64,000 bases of DNA, taken from assembly GCF_042434745.1 (NCBI RefSeq), contig NZ_JBHLSS010000081.1; one strand, written 5' to 3'. Numbering within the stretch: the stretch's first letter is position 1; every line of letters starts with the position of its first letter. The notes beneath the pieces are model-generated. The model ran no database searches, was not told the DNA's origin, and worked only from the letters and a program-made list of their open reading frames with translations. This document shows positions 12,521 through 22,229 of this stretch, in pieces. Origin of the DNA: Azotobacter paspali (lineage in GTDB: Bacteria; Pseudomonadota; Gammaproteobacteria; Pseudomonadales; Pseudomonadaceae). The position numbers and the translations under genes are program-made.

Positions 12521-14371
12521 ATGGATCGGACCCTCCTATCGATGCGTCCCCTCTGCCTGCTGTTGCTCAGTCTGCTCGCGAGCGGGCCGGTGGTCGCGCG
12601 CATCACCGAAAGCCATGGCTACGCCCAGTTCGGCGTGCTCAAGTATCCCGTCGGTTTCCAGCATCTCGACTGGGTCAACCCCGAGGCCCCCAAAGGGGGC
12701 ACGCTGCGCCTGATGGCCCTCGGCACCTTCGATACGCTGAACCCCTACAGCTTCAAGGGAACCAGCCCGTCGGCGACGGCCGACTTCCTGCAGTACGGCA
12801 TCAACGAGCTGAACGAGCCGCTGATGGCCGGCTCCGGGATCTACGATCCCTCCGGGGACGAGCCCACCTCCAGCTATGGCCTGATCGCCGAATCCGTCGA
12901 ATACAACGAAAGCCGCAGTTGGGTGGTGTTCAACCTGCGCCAAGCGGCCCGCTTCCATGACGGCAAGCCGATCACGGCTCAGGATGTGGCCTTCTCCTAC
13001 CGCCTGCTCAGCCAGGAGGGCCATCCCCAGTACCGTGCCGAGCTGCGCGAGGTGCAGCGGGTCGACGTCCTCGGCCGCCACCGCATCCGCTTCGTCTTCA
13101 AGCGCTCGGACAATCCGCTGCTGATCTTGCGCCTCGGCGAGTTGCCGGTGCTCCCTCAGCACTACTGGAAGAACCGCGACTTCAAGGCCACTACCTTCGA
13201 GCCGCCCCTGGGCAGCGGCCCCTACCGCATCGCTCAGGTGCAGCCGGGGCGCCGCCTGGTGTTCGAGCGAGTGAAGAACTGGTGGGGCGCTAAGCTGCCG
13301 ATCAACCGCGGAAAGTACAACTTCGACCGGGTGGACGTGGACTTCTACCGCGACAGCGACGTCGCCTTCGAGGCGTTCAAGGCCGGGCAGTTCGACTTCT
13401 ATATCGAGCACCAGGCGAAGAACTGGGCCGGAGGCTACCATTTTCCGGCCGTACAGGCGGGCCAAGTGATCCGTGCCGAGATCCCGCACCGGATTCCGAC
13501 CCAGACCCAGGCGCTGTTCATGAACACCCGCCGCAGCACCTTCGCCGACGCCAGGGTGCGCGAGGCCCTAGGGCTGATGTTCGATTTCGAATGGACCAAT
13601 CGCGCCCTGTTCTACGGCGCCTATCGGCGCGCCGAGAGCTACTATCCGAACAGCGAGTTTTCCGCCTCCGGCAAGCCAGAGGGGGAAGAGTGGCTGCTGC
13701 TTTCCAGGTATCGCCAGCAATTGCCCGAGCGCCTGTTCCGCGAGCCTTTCCCGATGCCGAAGACCGACGGCCACGGCATCCCGCGCGAAACCCTGCGCCG
13801 AGCCCTGAACCTGCTCGGCGCGGCCGGCTGGAAGCTCTCCGGCCAGCGGCTGGTCGATGCCCGCGGCCAGCCGCTGCGCTTCGAGATCCTACTGGTCAAC
13901 CCCAGCCTGGAGCGCATTCTCCAGCCCTATAGCGAAAACCTCGCCGGCATCGGTATCGAGGCGCAGTTGCGTACCGTGGATCGCGCCCAGTACAAGCAGC
14001 GGCTGGACCATTTCGACTACGACATGATTCTGCTGACCCTGCCGCAGACCCTCAGCCCCGGCCTGGAGCAGTGGTTCTACTTCCATTCCAGCCAGATTGG
14101 CGTGAAGGGCGGCAAGAACTATGCGGGCATCGCCAACCCGGTGGTCGACGGCCTGCTGGAAAGTCTGCTGGTGGCGCAGACCCGGGAGCAGCAGGTCGCC
14201 GCCGCCCGCGCCCTGGATCGCGTCCTGCTCTGGCAGCACTACAGCATCCCCAACTGGTACATCAATCAACACCGCCTGGCGTACCGCAACCGGTTCGCCT
14301 TCGTCACCACGCCGCCCTATACGCTGGGCCTGCGCGCCTGGTGGCTGAAGACCAAGGAGAACGACCGATGA
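12521..14371 (+). CDS. nppA1: Periplasmic solute-binding protein 1 of the Yej/Npp peptide importer
   Basis: 616 residues with an N-terminal signal peptide (hydrophobic LCLLLLSLLASGPVVA). It is an SBP_bac_5 oligopeptide-binding protein of the YejA type: EAPKGGTLRLMALGTFDTLNPY near the mature start, FHDGKPITAQDVAFSYRLL and GSGPYRI are the usual family blocks. It captures substrate in the periplasm for the permeases encoded downstream. Its stop overlaps the ATG of the second binding protein (ATGA). In P. aeruginosa the homologous NppA1A2BCD system imports peptidyl nucleoside antibiotics; E. coli YejABEF imports microcin C. The ATG at 12542 is an alternative start. Confidence 0.92.
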   Translation: MDRTLLSMRPLCLLLLSLLASGPVVARITESHGYAQFGVLKYPVGFQHLDWVNPEAPKGGTLRLMALGTFDTLNPYSFKGTSPSATADFLQYGINELNEPLMAGSGIYDPSGDEPTSSYGLIAESVEYNESRSWVVFNLRQAARFHDGKPITAQDVAFSYRLLSQEGHPQYRAELREVQRVDVLGRHRIRFVFKRSDNPLLILRLGELPVLPQHYWKNRDFKATTFEPPLGSGPYRIAQVQPGRRLVFERVKNWWGAKLPINRGKYNFDRVDVDFYRDSDVAFEAFKAGQFDFYIEHQAKNWAGGYHFPAVQAGQVIRAEIPHRIPTQTQALFMNTRRSTFADARVREALGLMFDFEWTNRALFYGAYRRAESYYPNSEFSASGKPEGEEWLLLSRYRQQLPERLFREPFPMPKTDGHGIPRETLRRALNLLGAAGWKLSGQRLVDARGQPLRFEILLVNPSLERILQPYSENLAGIGIEAQLRTVDRAQYKQRLDHFDYDMILLTLPQTLSPGLEQWFYFHSSQIGVKGGKNYAGIANPVVDGLLESLLVAQTREQQVAAARALDRVLLWQHYSIPNWYINQHRLAYRNRFAFVTTPPYTLGLRAWWLKTKENDR

Positions 14372-16206
14372 CCCATTCCCTGCGCACCCTGCTCCACGGC
14401 GCCGGCCTTTTGCTGCTCGGTTTCGCCGGCCTGGTCCAGGCAGATCCGCAGCACGCCATCACCCTGTACGACGAGCAGCCCAAGTACCCGGCCGACTACC
14501 AGCACTTCGAGTACGTCAATCCGGACGCACCGAAGGGAGGCACGCTGCGCCTGGCCGACTACGGCGGCTTCGACAGCCTCAACCCCTTCATTCCCAAGGG
14601 CAACGTGGAACAACGCATCGGCATGGTCTACGACAGCCTGACCTACCATGCGCAGGACGAGCCCTTCAGCGAATACGGCCTCATCGCCGAGAAGATCGAG
14701 AAAGCCCCGGACAACGGCTTCGTGCGCTTCTACATCAATCCCAAGGCGCGCTTCCACGACGGCCGGCCGGTCACTGCCGAGGACGTGAAGTTCACCTTCG
14801 AGACCCTGATCGAGCACGGCGACCCGATGTACCGCCACTACTACGCGGACGTCGCCCAGGTGGTGGTCGAGGAGCCGCTGAAGGTACGCTTCGACTTCAA
14901 GCACCGCGACAACCGCGAGCTGCCGCTGATCCTCGGCCAGTTGCAGATCCTGCCCAAACACTGGTGGGAAAGCCGCGACTTCACCAAGACCAGCCTGGAA
15001 CCGCCGCTCGGCAGCGGGCCGTACCGTGTCGCCAAGCTGGAATCCGGTCGCTCCATCCGCTATGAGCGGGCCGCGGACTGGTGGGCCAAGGACCTGCCGG
15101 TCGCCCGCGGCCAGTACAACTTCGATGCCATCGTCGTCGACTACTACCGCGACATGTCGGTCGCCCTGGAAGCCTTCAAGGGCGGCCAGTTCGACCTCAA
15201 CCTCGAATACTCCGCCAAGGATTGGGCCACCGGCTACGAATCCGCCGCCCTCAATGACGGCCGGATGATCAAGAAGGCCATCCCCAACCACAATCCGGTC
15301 GGCATGCAGGCCTTCGCCTTCAACATCCGCCGGCCCCTCTTCCAAGACCGCCGCGTGCGCGAAGCGCTCGGCCTGCTGTTCGACTTCGAATGGTCGAACA
15401 AGCAACTGTTCTTCGGCTCCTACAAGCGCACCAGCAGCTACTTCGAGAATTCGGAAATGGCTGCCCACCAGTTGCCTGACGAGGAGGAGCTGACGATTCT
15501 CGAACCCTTGCGCGAACAGTTGCCGCCGCAGGTGTTCAGCGAGGTCTACCGACCGCCGGTGACCAACGGCGACGGCATCATCCGCGACCAGAAGCGGCGT
15601 GCCTACCAGTTGCTCCAGGAAGCCGGCTACCGCATCGAGAACGACCGCATGGTCGGCCCCGACGGCAAGCCGCTAGCCTTCGAGTTCATGCTCCACCAGG
15701 CCAACCTGGAACGCATCCTGCTGCCCTACAAGCGCAACCTCGGCGAACTCGGCATCGACATGCAGATCCGCCGCGTCGACGTTCCCCAGTTCATCAACCG
15801 CATGCGCAACCGCGACTTCGACATGACCAGCGCCACCTGGCCGCAGTCCAACTCGCCGGGCAACGAACAGCGCGAGTTCTGGCATTCCAGCAGCGCCGAC
15901 AATCCCGGCAGCCGTAACTTCATCGGCCTGCGCGATCCGGCCATCGACCAACTGGTCGAAAGCTTGATCCGCGCCGACTCGCGGAAAAGCCTGGTCGCCC
16001 ACGCCCGCGCCCTCGACCGCGCACTGCAGTGGGGTTTCTATGTGGTGCCCAACTACCACGTGGACACCTGGCGCATCGCCTACTGGAACAGGTTCGGCCA
16101 GCCGCAGAAGACCCCGCTGTACGACTACGGCCTGATGACCTGGTGGCAGAACAGCGACAAGCCACTACCCCAGGACGCAGCGGCGGCGCGACAGGAAGCT
16201 CGCTAG
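14368..16206 (+). CDS. nppA2: Periplasmic solute-binding protein 2 of the Yej/Npp peptide importer
   Basis: 612 residues, a paralogue of the preceding protein and clearly YejA-like. The signal peptide (LLHGAGLLLLGFAGLVQA) is followed by DAPKGGTLRLADYGGFDSLNPF. It shares the FHDGRPVTAEDVKFTFETL and GSGPYRVAKLESGR blocks. The ATG overlaps the stop of the first binding-protein gene by four bases and the stop directly abuts the permease ATG, so the genes form one translationally coupled operon. Two paralogous binding proteins feeding one permease suggest two substrate ranges; this is inference. Confidence 0.93.
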   Translation: MTHSLRTLLHGAGLLLLGFAGLVQADPQHAITLYDEQPKYPADYQHFEYVNPDAPKGGTLRLADYGGFDSLNPFIPKGNVEQRIGMVYDSLTYHAQDEPFSEYGLIAEKIEKAPDNGFVRFYINPKARFHDGRPVTAEDVKFTFETLIEHGDPMYRHYYADVAQVVVEEPLKVRFDFKHRDNRELPLILGQLQILPKHWWESRDFTKTSLEPPLGSGPYRVAKLESGRSIRYERAADWWAKDLPVARGQYNFDAIVVDYYRDMSVALEAFKGGQFDLNLEYSAKDWATGYESAALNDGRMIKKAIPNHNPVGMQAFAFNIRRPLFQDRRVREALGLLFDFEWSNKQLFFGSYKRTSSYFENSEMAAHQLPDEEELTILEPLREQLPPQVFSEVYRPPVTNGDGIIRDQKRRAYQLLQEAGYRIENDRMVGPDGKPLAFEFMLHQANLERILLPYKRNLGELGIDMQIRRVDVPQFINRMRNRDFDMTSATWPQSNSPGNEQREFWHSSSADNPGSRNFIGLRDPAIDQLVESLIRADSRKSLVAHARALDRALQWGFYVVPNYHVDTWRIAYWNRFGQPQKTPLYDYGLMTWWQNSDKPLPQDAAAARQEAR

Positions 16207-17292
16207 ATGCTGGCCTACATCCTGCGCCGCCTGCTGCTGATCGTGCCGACGCTGTTCGGCATCCTGCTGCTCAATTTCGTCATCATCCAGGCCGCCCCCG
16301 GCGGTCCGGTGGAACAAACCATCGCCAGGCTGGAAGGCTTCGACGCCGCCGCCGGCGGTGCCACCGGCCGAGTTTCCGGCGGCGGCGGCGAAGTTTCCGG
16401 GGGCAGTTCCCACTATCGCGGCGCTCAGGGCCTGGACCCCGATCTGATCGCCGAGATCGAGCGCATGTACGGCTTCGACAAGCCGGCCCACGAGCGTTTC
16501 TGGCTGATGCTGACCAACTACCTGAAGCTAGACTTCGGCGAGAGCTTCTTCCGCGACGCCAAGGTCACCGACCTGATCCTCGAGAAGATGCCGGTGTCGA
16601 TCTCCCTGGGGCTGTGGAGCACCCTGATCATGTACCTGGTGTCCATTCCCCTGGGGATCGCCAAGGCGGTGCGCCACGGCAGCGCCTTCGACGTCTGGAC
16701 CAGTTCGGCGATCATCGTCGGCTATGCGATCCCGGCTTTCCTGTTCGCCATCCTACTCATCGTGCTGTTCGCCGGCGGCAGCTATTTCGACTGGTTCCCG
16801 CTGCGCGGGCTGACCTCGAACAACTTCGACGAACTCAGCCTGGGCGGCAAGATCCTCGACTATTTCTGGCACCTGACCCTGCCAGTGACTGCCCTGGTGA
16901 TCGGCAACTTCGCCACCCTCACCCTGCTGACCAAAAACAGCTTCCTCGACGAGATCAACAAGCAGTACGTGGTCACCGCGCGCGCCAAGGGCCTGTCGAA
17001 GAACCGCGTGCTCTACGGGCACGTGTTCCGCAACGCCATGCTGATCGTCATCGCCGGTTTCCCCTCGGCCTTCATCGGCTTGTTCTTCACCGGCTCGCTG
17101 CTGATCGAGGTGATCTTCTCCCTCGACGGCCTCGGCCTCCTGAGCTTCGAGGCGGCGATCAACCGCGACTATCCGGTGGTGTTCGGCACCCTCTTCATCT
17201 TCACCCTGCTGGGACTGGTCGTGAAACTGATCGGCGATCTTACCTACACCCTGGTCGATCCACGCATCGACTTCGAAAGCCGGGAGAGCTGA
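16207..17292 (+). CDS. nppB: ABC importer permease, YejB/NppB
   Basis: 361 residues of inner-membrane protein. The N-terminal segment MLAYILRRLLLIVPTLFGI is typical of DppB/YejB permeases. A glycine-rich insert lies near residues 53-75 (GGGGEVSGGSS), as in YejB. The EAA cytoplasmic loop that contacts the ATPase is seen as YVVTARAKGLSKNRVLYGHVFRNA near residues 258-281. It starts right at the end of nppA2 and is followed after two bases by the second permease gene. Confidence 0.95.
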   Translation: MLAYILRRLLLIVPTLFGILLLNFVIIQAAPGGPVEQTIARLEGFDAAAGGATGRVSGGGGEVSGGSSHYRGAQGLDPDLIAEIERMYGFDKPAHERFWLMLTNYLKLDFGESFFRDAKVTDLILEKMPVSISLGLWSTLIMYLVSIPLGIAKAVRHGSAFDVWTSSAIIVGYAIPAFLFAILLIVLFAGGSYFDWFPLRGLTSNNFDELSLGGKILDYFWHLTLPVTALVIGNFATLTLLTKNSFLDEINKQYVVTARAKGLSKNRVLYGHVFRNAMLIVIAGFPSAFIGLFFTGSLLIEVIFSLDGLGLLSFEAAINRDYPVVFGTLFIFTLLGLVVKLIGDLTYTLVDPRIDFESRES

Positions 17293-17294
17293 GC

Positions 17295-18314
17295 ATGAAA
17301 CTGACTCCCCTCAACCGGCGCCGGCTGGAACTCTTCAAGGCGCACCGGCGCGGCTGGTGGTCGCTCTGGCTGTTCCTCGCGCTGTTCGCCGCAAGCCTCG
17401 GCGCCGAGCTGATCGCCAACGACAAACCGCTGCTGGTGCGCTACGACGGCGACTGGTACTTCCCGGTGTTCAAGCGCTACCCGGAAACCACCTTCGGTGG
17501 CGAGTTCCCGCTGACCACCAACTACAAGACCCCCTATATCCGGGACCTGATCGAAGAGAAAGATGGCTGGATGCTCTGGCCGCCGATCCCTTTCAGCTAT
17601 TCGAGCATCAACTACGAATTGACCGTCCCGGCACCGGCGCCACCGTCGCGAGTCAACTGGCTGGGTACCGACGATCAGGGCCGTGACGTGCTTGCCCGGG
17701 TCATCTATGGCTTCCGCATCTCGGTGCTGTTCGCCATCACCCTGACCCTGCTCAGTTCGCTCGTCGGTGTCGTCGTCGGCGCCCTGCAGGGCTTCTACGG
17801 CGGCTGGGTCGATCTGCTCGGCCAGCGCTTCCTGGAAATCTGGTCCGGCCTGCCGGTGCTCTACCTGCTGATCATCCTGGCCAGCTTCGTCCAGCCCAAC
17901 TTTTGGTGGCTGCTGGGCATCATGCTGCTGTTCTCCTGGATGAGCCTGGTCGACGTGGTGCGCGCCGAGTTCCTGCGCGGCCGCAACCTGGAGTACGTAC
18001 GCGCGGCCCGCGCCCTGGGCATGAGCAACGGCGCCATCATGTACCGGCACATCCTGCCCAACGCTATGGTCTCGACCATGACCTTCATGCCCTTCATCCT
18101 CACCGGCGCCATCGGCACCCTCACCGCCCTGGACTTTCTCGGCTTCGGCCTGCCGCCCGGCGCGCCGTCCCTCGGCGAACTGGTCGCCCAGGGCAAGGCT
18201 AACCTGCAATCGCCCTGGCTGGGGATCACCGCCTTCGTGGTGCTGGCGCTGATGCTCAGCCTGCTGGTGTTCATCGGCGAGGCGGCGCGCGATGCCTTCG
18301 ACCCGAGGAAGTGA
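17295..18314 (+). CDS. nppC: ABC importer permease, YejE/NppC
   Basis: 339 residues. It is the second integral membrane subunit of the importer: an N-terminal membrane segment (WWSLWLFLALFAASLGAEL), a periplasmic loop with WLGTDDQGRDVLARVIYG typical of OppC/YejE permeases, and five further hydrophobic segments. The EAA loop is YVRAARALGMSNGAIMYRHILPNA near residues 234-257. The ATG follows the nppB stop by two bases; the ATPase gene follows after one base. Confidence 0.95.
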   Translation: MKLTPLNRRRLELFKAHRRGWWSLWLFLALFAASLGAELIANDKPLLVRYDGDWYFPVFKRYPETTFGGEFPLTTNYKTPYIRDLIEEKDGWMLWPPIPFSYSSINYELTVPAPAPPSRVNWLGTDDQGRDVLARVIYGFRISVLFAITLTLLSSLVGVVVGALQGFYGGWVDLLGQRFLEIWSGLPVLYLLIILASFVQPNFWWLLGIMLLFSWMSLVDVVRAEFLRGRNLEYVRAARALGMSNGAIMYRHILPNAMVSTMTFMPFILTGAIGTLTALDFLGFGLPPGAPSLGELVAQGKANLQSPWLGITAFVVLALMLSLLVFIGEAARDAFDPRK

Positions 18315-18315
18315 A

Positions 18316-19929
18316 ATGAACGATTCGCAGAACCTCATCGAGATCCGCGACCTCGCGGTCGAGTTCGTCGGCGGCGATCGCCTGGAGCGCGTGGTGGAAG
18401 GCGTCAGCTTCGACATCCGGCGGGGCGAAACCCTGGCCCTGGTCGGCGAAAGCGGTTCAGGCAAGTCGGTCACCGCCCACTCGATCCTGCGCCTGCTGCC
18501 CTATCCGCTCGCCCGCCATCCGTCCGGTAGCATCCGCTATGCCGGCCAGGACCTGCTCCGGCTCGACGAGCGCCGGCTGCGCGGCATCCGCGGCAATCGC
18601 ATCGCCATGGTCTTCCAGGAGCCGATGACCTCGCTGAACCCGCTGCACAGCATCGAGAAGCAGATCAACGAGGTTCTCGCCCTGCACAAGGGTCTGCGCG
18701 GCGCGGCAGCCACCGCGCGCACCCTGGAGCTGCTCGAACTGGTCGGCATTCCCGAGCCGCACAAGCGCCTCAAGGCCTATCCCCACGAACTTTCCGGCGG
18801 CCAGCGGCAACGGGTGATGATCGCCATGGCGCTGGCCAACGAACCCGAATTGCTGATCGCCGACGAGCCGACTACGGCGCTGGACGTCACCGTGCAGTTG
18901 AAGATCCTCGAGCTGCTCAAGGACCTGCAGGCCCGCCTGGGCATGGCCTTGCTGCTGATCACCCACGACCTCAACCTGGTGCGGCGCACCGCCCACCGGA
19001 TCTGTGTCATGCGCGGCGGGCGCATCGTCGAACAGGCCGGCTGCGAGGAAATCTTTCATGCGCCGAAGCATCCCTATACTCAGGAGTTGCTCGGCGCCGA
19101 ACCCAGCGGGGAGCCGGCGGACAACCCGGTCGGCGAGCCGCTGCTGGAGGTCGAGGACCTGCGCGTCTGGTTCCCGATCAAGAAGGGCCTGCTGCGCCGT
19201 ACCGTCGATCACGTCAAGGCGGTGGACGGCATCGGCTTCAGCCTGCGTCGCGGACAGACCCTGGGCATCGTCGGGGAAAGCGGTTCCGGCAAGTCCACCC
19301 TCGGCCTGGCGATCCTGCGCCTGCTTGCCAGCCAGGGCTCGATTCGCTTCCGCGGCCAGACGCTGAACGGTCTGTCGCAAGGCGAGATCCGCCCCCTGCG
19401 ACGGGAGATGCAGGTGGTCTTCCAGGACCCCTTCGGCAGCCTCAGCCCGCGCATGTCGGTGGGGCAGATCGTCGGCGAGGGCCTGCGTATCCACCGCCTC
19501 GGCACACTGGCCGAACAAGAGCAGGCGATCGTCGAGGCGCTGCGCGAGGTCGGCCTGGACCCGGAAACCCGCCACCGCTACCCGCACGAGTTTTCCGGCG
19601 GACAGCGGCAGCGGATCGCCATCGCCCGGGCACTGGTGCTGAAGCCGGCACTGATCCTGCTGGACGAGCCCACTTCGGCGCTCGATCGCACGGTACAGCG
19701 CCAGGTCGTCGAGCTGCTGCGCTCGTTGCAGCGCAAGTACGACCTGACCTATCTGTTCATCAGCCACGACCTGGCGGTGGTCAAGGCGCTCAGCCACCAG
19801 TTGATGGTGGTCAGACAGGGACAGGTGATCGAACAGGGGGCTGCGCGGGATATCTTCGCCGCTCCGCGACATACTTATACACGGCAGTTGCTGGAAGCCG
19901 CCTTCCTGGCTCCCGGCAGCGCCGATTAA
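18316..19929 (+). CDS. nppD: ABC importer ATPase with two nucleotide-binding domains, YejF/NppD
   Basis: 537 residues with two fused ABC ATPase domains, as in YejF. Domain 1 has Walker A GESGSGKS, signature LSGGQRQR and Walker B LLIADEPTTALD. Domain 2 repeats these: GESGSGKST, FSGGQRQRIAIARAL and LILLDEPTSALD. It powers uptake through the NppB-NppC channel from the cytoplasmic face. The start MNDSQNLIEI at 18316 is preferred over an in-frame ATG at 18292 inside nppC because it matches the domain boundary. fabI follows after 19 bases. Confidence 0.96.
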   Translation: MNDSQNLIEIRDLAVEFVGGDRLERVVEGVSFDIRRGETLALVGESGSGKSVTAHSILRLLPYPLARHPSGSIRYAGQDLLRLDERRLRGIRGNRIAMVFQEPMTSLNPLHSIEKQINEVLALHKGLRGAAATARTLELLELVGIPEPHKRLKAYPHELSGGQRQRVMIAMALANEPELLIADEPTTALDVTVQLKILELLKDLQARLGMALLLITHDLNLVRRTAHRICVMRGGRIVEQAGCEEIFHAPKHPYTQELLGAEPSGEPADNPVGEPLLEVEDLRVWFPIKKGLLRRTVDHVKAVDGIGFSLRRGQTLGIVGESGSGKSTLGLAILRLLASQGSIRFRGQTLNGLSQGEIRPLRREMQVVFQDPFGSLSPRMSVGQIVGEGLRIHRLGTLAEQEQAIVEALREVGLDPETRHRYPHEFSGGQRQRIAIARALVLKPALILLDEPTSALDRTVQRQVVELLRSLQRKYDLTYLFISHDLAVVKALSHQLMVVRQGQVIEQGAARDIFAAPRHTYTRQLLEAAFLAPGSAD

Positions 19930-19948
19930 CTAGAAGAGGAACTGATCC

Positions 19949-20743
19949 ATGGGATTTCTCGCCGGTAAGCGCGTACTGATCGTCGGCGTCGCCAGCAAAC
20001 TGTCCATCGCCTCCGGTATCGCCGCCGCGATGCACCGCGAAGGTGCCGAACTGGCCTTCACCTATCAGAACGACAAGCTCAAGGGTCGGGTCGAGGAGTT
20101 CGCCGCCGGCTGGGGCTCCGGCCCCGAGCTGTGCTTCCCCTGCGACGTGGCCAACGACGAGGACATTGCCAGGGTCTTCGAGGAACTGGGCAAGAAGTGG
20201 GACGGCCTGGATTGCATCGTCCACTCGGTCGGCTTCGCGCCCGGCGACCAGCTCAACGGCGATTTCACCGAGGTCACCAGCCGCGACGGCTTCAAGATCG
20301 CCCACGACATCAGCGCCTACAGCTTCGTCGCCCTGGCCAAGGCCGGCCGCGAGATGATGAAGGGCCGCAACGGCAGCCTGCTGACCCTGTCCTACCTGGG
20401 CGCCGAGCGCACCATACCCAACTACAATGTGATGGGCATGGCCAAGGCCAGCCTGGAAGCCGGCGTGCGCTACCTGGCCGCCAGCCTCGGCCCGGAGGGC
20501 ACCCGCGTCAACTGCATCTCCGCCGGGCCGATCCGCACCCTGGCCGCCTCCGGCATCGCCAGCTTCCGCAAGATGCTCGCCGCCAACGAGCGCCAGACGC
20601 CCCTACGCCGCAACGTGACCATCGAGGAAGTCGGCAACGCCGGCGCTTTCCTCTGCTCCGACCTGGCCTCGGGCATCAGCGGCGAAATCCTCTACGTCGA
20701 CGGTGGCTTCAACACCACCGCCATGGGGCCGCTGGAAGACTGA
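19949..20743 (+). CDS. fabI: Enoyl-[acyl-carrier-protein] reductase (NADH)
   Basis: 264 residues. It performs the last reduction of each fatty acid elongation cycle in the cytoplasm and is the classical triclosan target. It is an atypical short-chain dehydrogenase: N-terminal nucleotide site GKRVLIVGVASKLSIASGIA and catalytic pair Tyr159-x6-Lys166 (NYNVMGMAK), equivalent to E. coli Tyr156/Lys163. The C-terminus has GISGEILYVDGGFNTTAMG. The Shine-Dalgarno AGAAGAGG lies before the ATG. The gene is 19 bases after the transporter ATPase gene, with a long hairpin after it, so fabI is probably the last gene of the npp operon, as in P. aeruginosa. Confidence 0.97.
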   Translation: MGFLAGKRVLIVGVASKLSIASGIAAAMHREGAELAFTYQNDKLKGRVEEFAAGWGSGPELCFPCDVANDEDIARVFEELGKKWDGLDCIVHSVGFAPGDQLNGDFTEVTSRDGFKIAHDISAYSFVALAKAGREMMKGRNGSLLTLSYLGAERTIPNYNVMGMAKASLEAGVRYLAASLGPEGTRVNCISAGPIRTLAASGIASFRKMLAANERQTPLRRNVTIEEVGNAGAFLCSDLASGISGEILYVDGGFNTTAMGPLED

Positions 20744-20782
20744 CCCGTCCGCCTTGCAGGCTGGCGGTCCGCACGATCGCCA

Positions 20783-20820
20783 ACGACAATGCCCGCATCG
20801 CAGGATGCGGGCATTGTCGT
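20783..20820 (+). terminator. Long perfect hairpin after fabI
   Basis: A 17-bp perfect inverted repeat (20783-20799 with 20804-20820) around a GCAG loop, 40 bases after the fabI stop. The 3' side is followed only by TTCC rather than a strong T-tract, so it may work as a terminator in a GC-rich genome or as an RNA-stabilising end. Confidence 0.75.
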
Positions 20821-20869
20821 TTCCGTGCCCATCTCTATGCATCCCTTTCTGTCCGAGGTCGATGTCGCC

Positions 20870-22216
20870 ATGCACGAGCAATCCCCCGCCGAACTGATCT
20901 ACGGTCTGGACGACCGCCCTGCCCCGCTTCCCGCCTTCTTTGCCGCACTGCAGCACATCCTCGCCAGCTTCGTCGGCATCATCACCCCGCCATTGGTGAT
21001 CGGCACGGTGCTCGGTCTGGGCGAGCAGTTGCCCTACCTGATCAGCATGGCGTTGCTGGTTTCCGGTGTCGGCACCTTTCTCCAGGCTTGGCGGCCGCTG
21101 GGCATCGGTGCCGGGATGATCTGCCTGCAGGGCACCAGCTTCACCTTCCTCGGCGCGGTGCTCGCCGCCGGCCTGCTGGCCAAGAGCCGCGGCGGCGGCC
21201 CCGAAGAGATTCTCGCGCTGATTTTCGGTGTGTGCTTTCTCGGCGCCTTCGTGCAGGTCGTTCTCAGCCGCTTCATCGGCCAGTTGCGTCGAGTGATAAG
21301 TCCGCTGACCACCGGCATCGTCATCACCCTGATCGGCACCAGCCTGATCAAGGTCGGCATCACCGATATCGGCGGCGGCTTCGGTGCCGCGGATTTCGGC
21401 GCCCCGGGCAATCTCGCGCTGGGTGCGCTGGTGTTGCTGACCATCGTCCTGCTCAACCGCTCCCGTCGGCCCCTACTGCGCCTCTCGGCGATCGTCGTCG
21501 CCCTGGCTTTCGGCAGCTTGGTGGCTTGGCTGTCCGGCCGGCTGGTCCCCCAGGCCTTGCCGGAACTGCCGACGCTCAGCGTGCCGCAGCCCTTCCGCTA
21601 CGGTTTCGATTTCGCCTGGGCGGCTTTCGTGCCGGTGGCGCTGGTCTACCTGATCAGCACCATCGAGACGGTCGGCGACCTCACCGCGAACTGCCTGCTG
21701 TCGCGCCAGCCGATCTCCGGTTCGCCCTATCTGGACAGACTCAAAGGCGGCGTGCTCGGCGATGGCGTCAGTTGCCTGATCGCCGCCAGCCTCGGTGCCT
21801 TTCCCAACACCACCTTCGCGCAGAACAACGGCGTGATCCAGATGACCGGCGTGGCCAGCCGCCATGTCGGCCTCTACATCGGCATCATCCTCGTCGCCTT
21901 CGGCCTGATCCCGGCACTCGGCGCGCTGCTGCAGCAGATCCCCAAGCCGGTGCTGGGCGGTGCCACCCTGATCATGTTCGGCAGCGTCGCCGTGGCCGGC
22001 ATCCGCATCCTCGCCCGGACCACCCTGGACCGTCGCGACACGCTGATCGTCGCCGCCTCCCTCGGCATCGGCCTGGGCGTCGCCGCACAGCCGCAACTCT
22101 TGCAGCAGATGCCCGAACTCGTGCGCAACCTGTTCGATTCGGCGATCACCAGCGGCGGCCTGACGGCGATCCTCCTCGACCTGTCGCTACCACGCGAGGA
22201 AAGCGCCAGGCCCTGA
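20870..22216 (+). CDS. NCS2 family nucleobase permease (xanthine/uric acid type)
   Basis: 448 residues from the ATG at 20870, with about 12-14 hydrophobic segments. It is an inner-membrane proton-coupled purine symporter of the nucleobase-ascorbate family. Family motifs are visible: QHILASFVGIITPPLVIG in TM1, ETVGDLTANCLLS (TM8 region, key Glu) and FAQNNGVIQMTGVASRHVG (the TM10 motif with the Q-N-N-G sequence typical of XanQ/UacT-like purine carriers). This points to xanthine or urate rather than uracil, but specificity is inferred. Starts at 20837 or even inside the upstream hairpin (20789) stay in frame but lack a ribosome binding site. Convergent with the next gene. Confidence 0.85.
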   Translation: MHEQSPAELIYGLDDRPAPLPAFFAALQHILASFVGIITPPLVIGTVLGLGEQLPYLISMALLVSGVGTFLQAWRPLGIGAGMICLQGTSFTFLGAVLAAGLLAKSRGGGPEEILALIFGVCFLGAFVQVVLSRFIGQLRRVISPLTTGIVITLIGTSLIKVGITDIGGGFGAADFGAPGNLALGALVLLTIVLLNRSRRPLLRLSAIVVALAFGSLVAWLSGRLVPQALPELPTLSVPQPFRYGFDFAWAAFVPVALVYLISTIETVGDLTANCLLSRQPISGSPYLDRLKGGVLGDGVSCLIAASLGAFPNTTFAQNNGVIQMTGVASRHVGLYIGIILVAFGLIPALGALLQQIPKPVLGGATLIMFGSVAVAGIRILARTTLDRRDTLIVAASLGIGLGVAAQPQLLQQMPELVRNLFDSAITSGGLTAILLDLSLPREESARP

Positions 22217-22229
22217 AGCCGGAATCCGG

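Noticed and set aside
12536..13489. 317-codon minus-strand frame opposite nppA1
   Set aside because: Antisense shadow of a clear binding-protein gene, rich in Val/Ala/Gln/Asp as such shadows are here.
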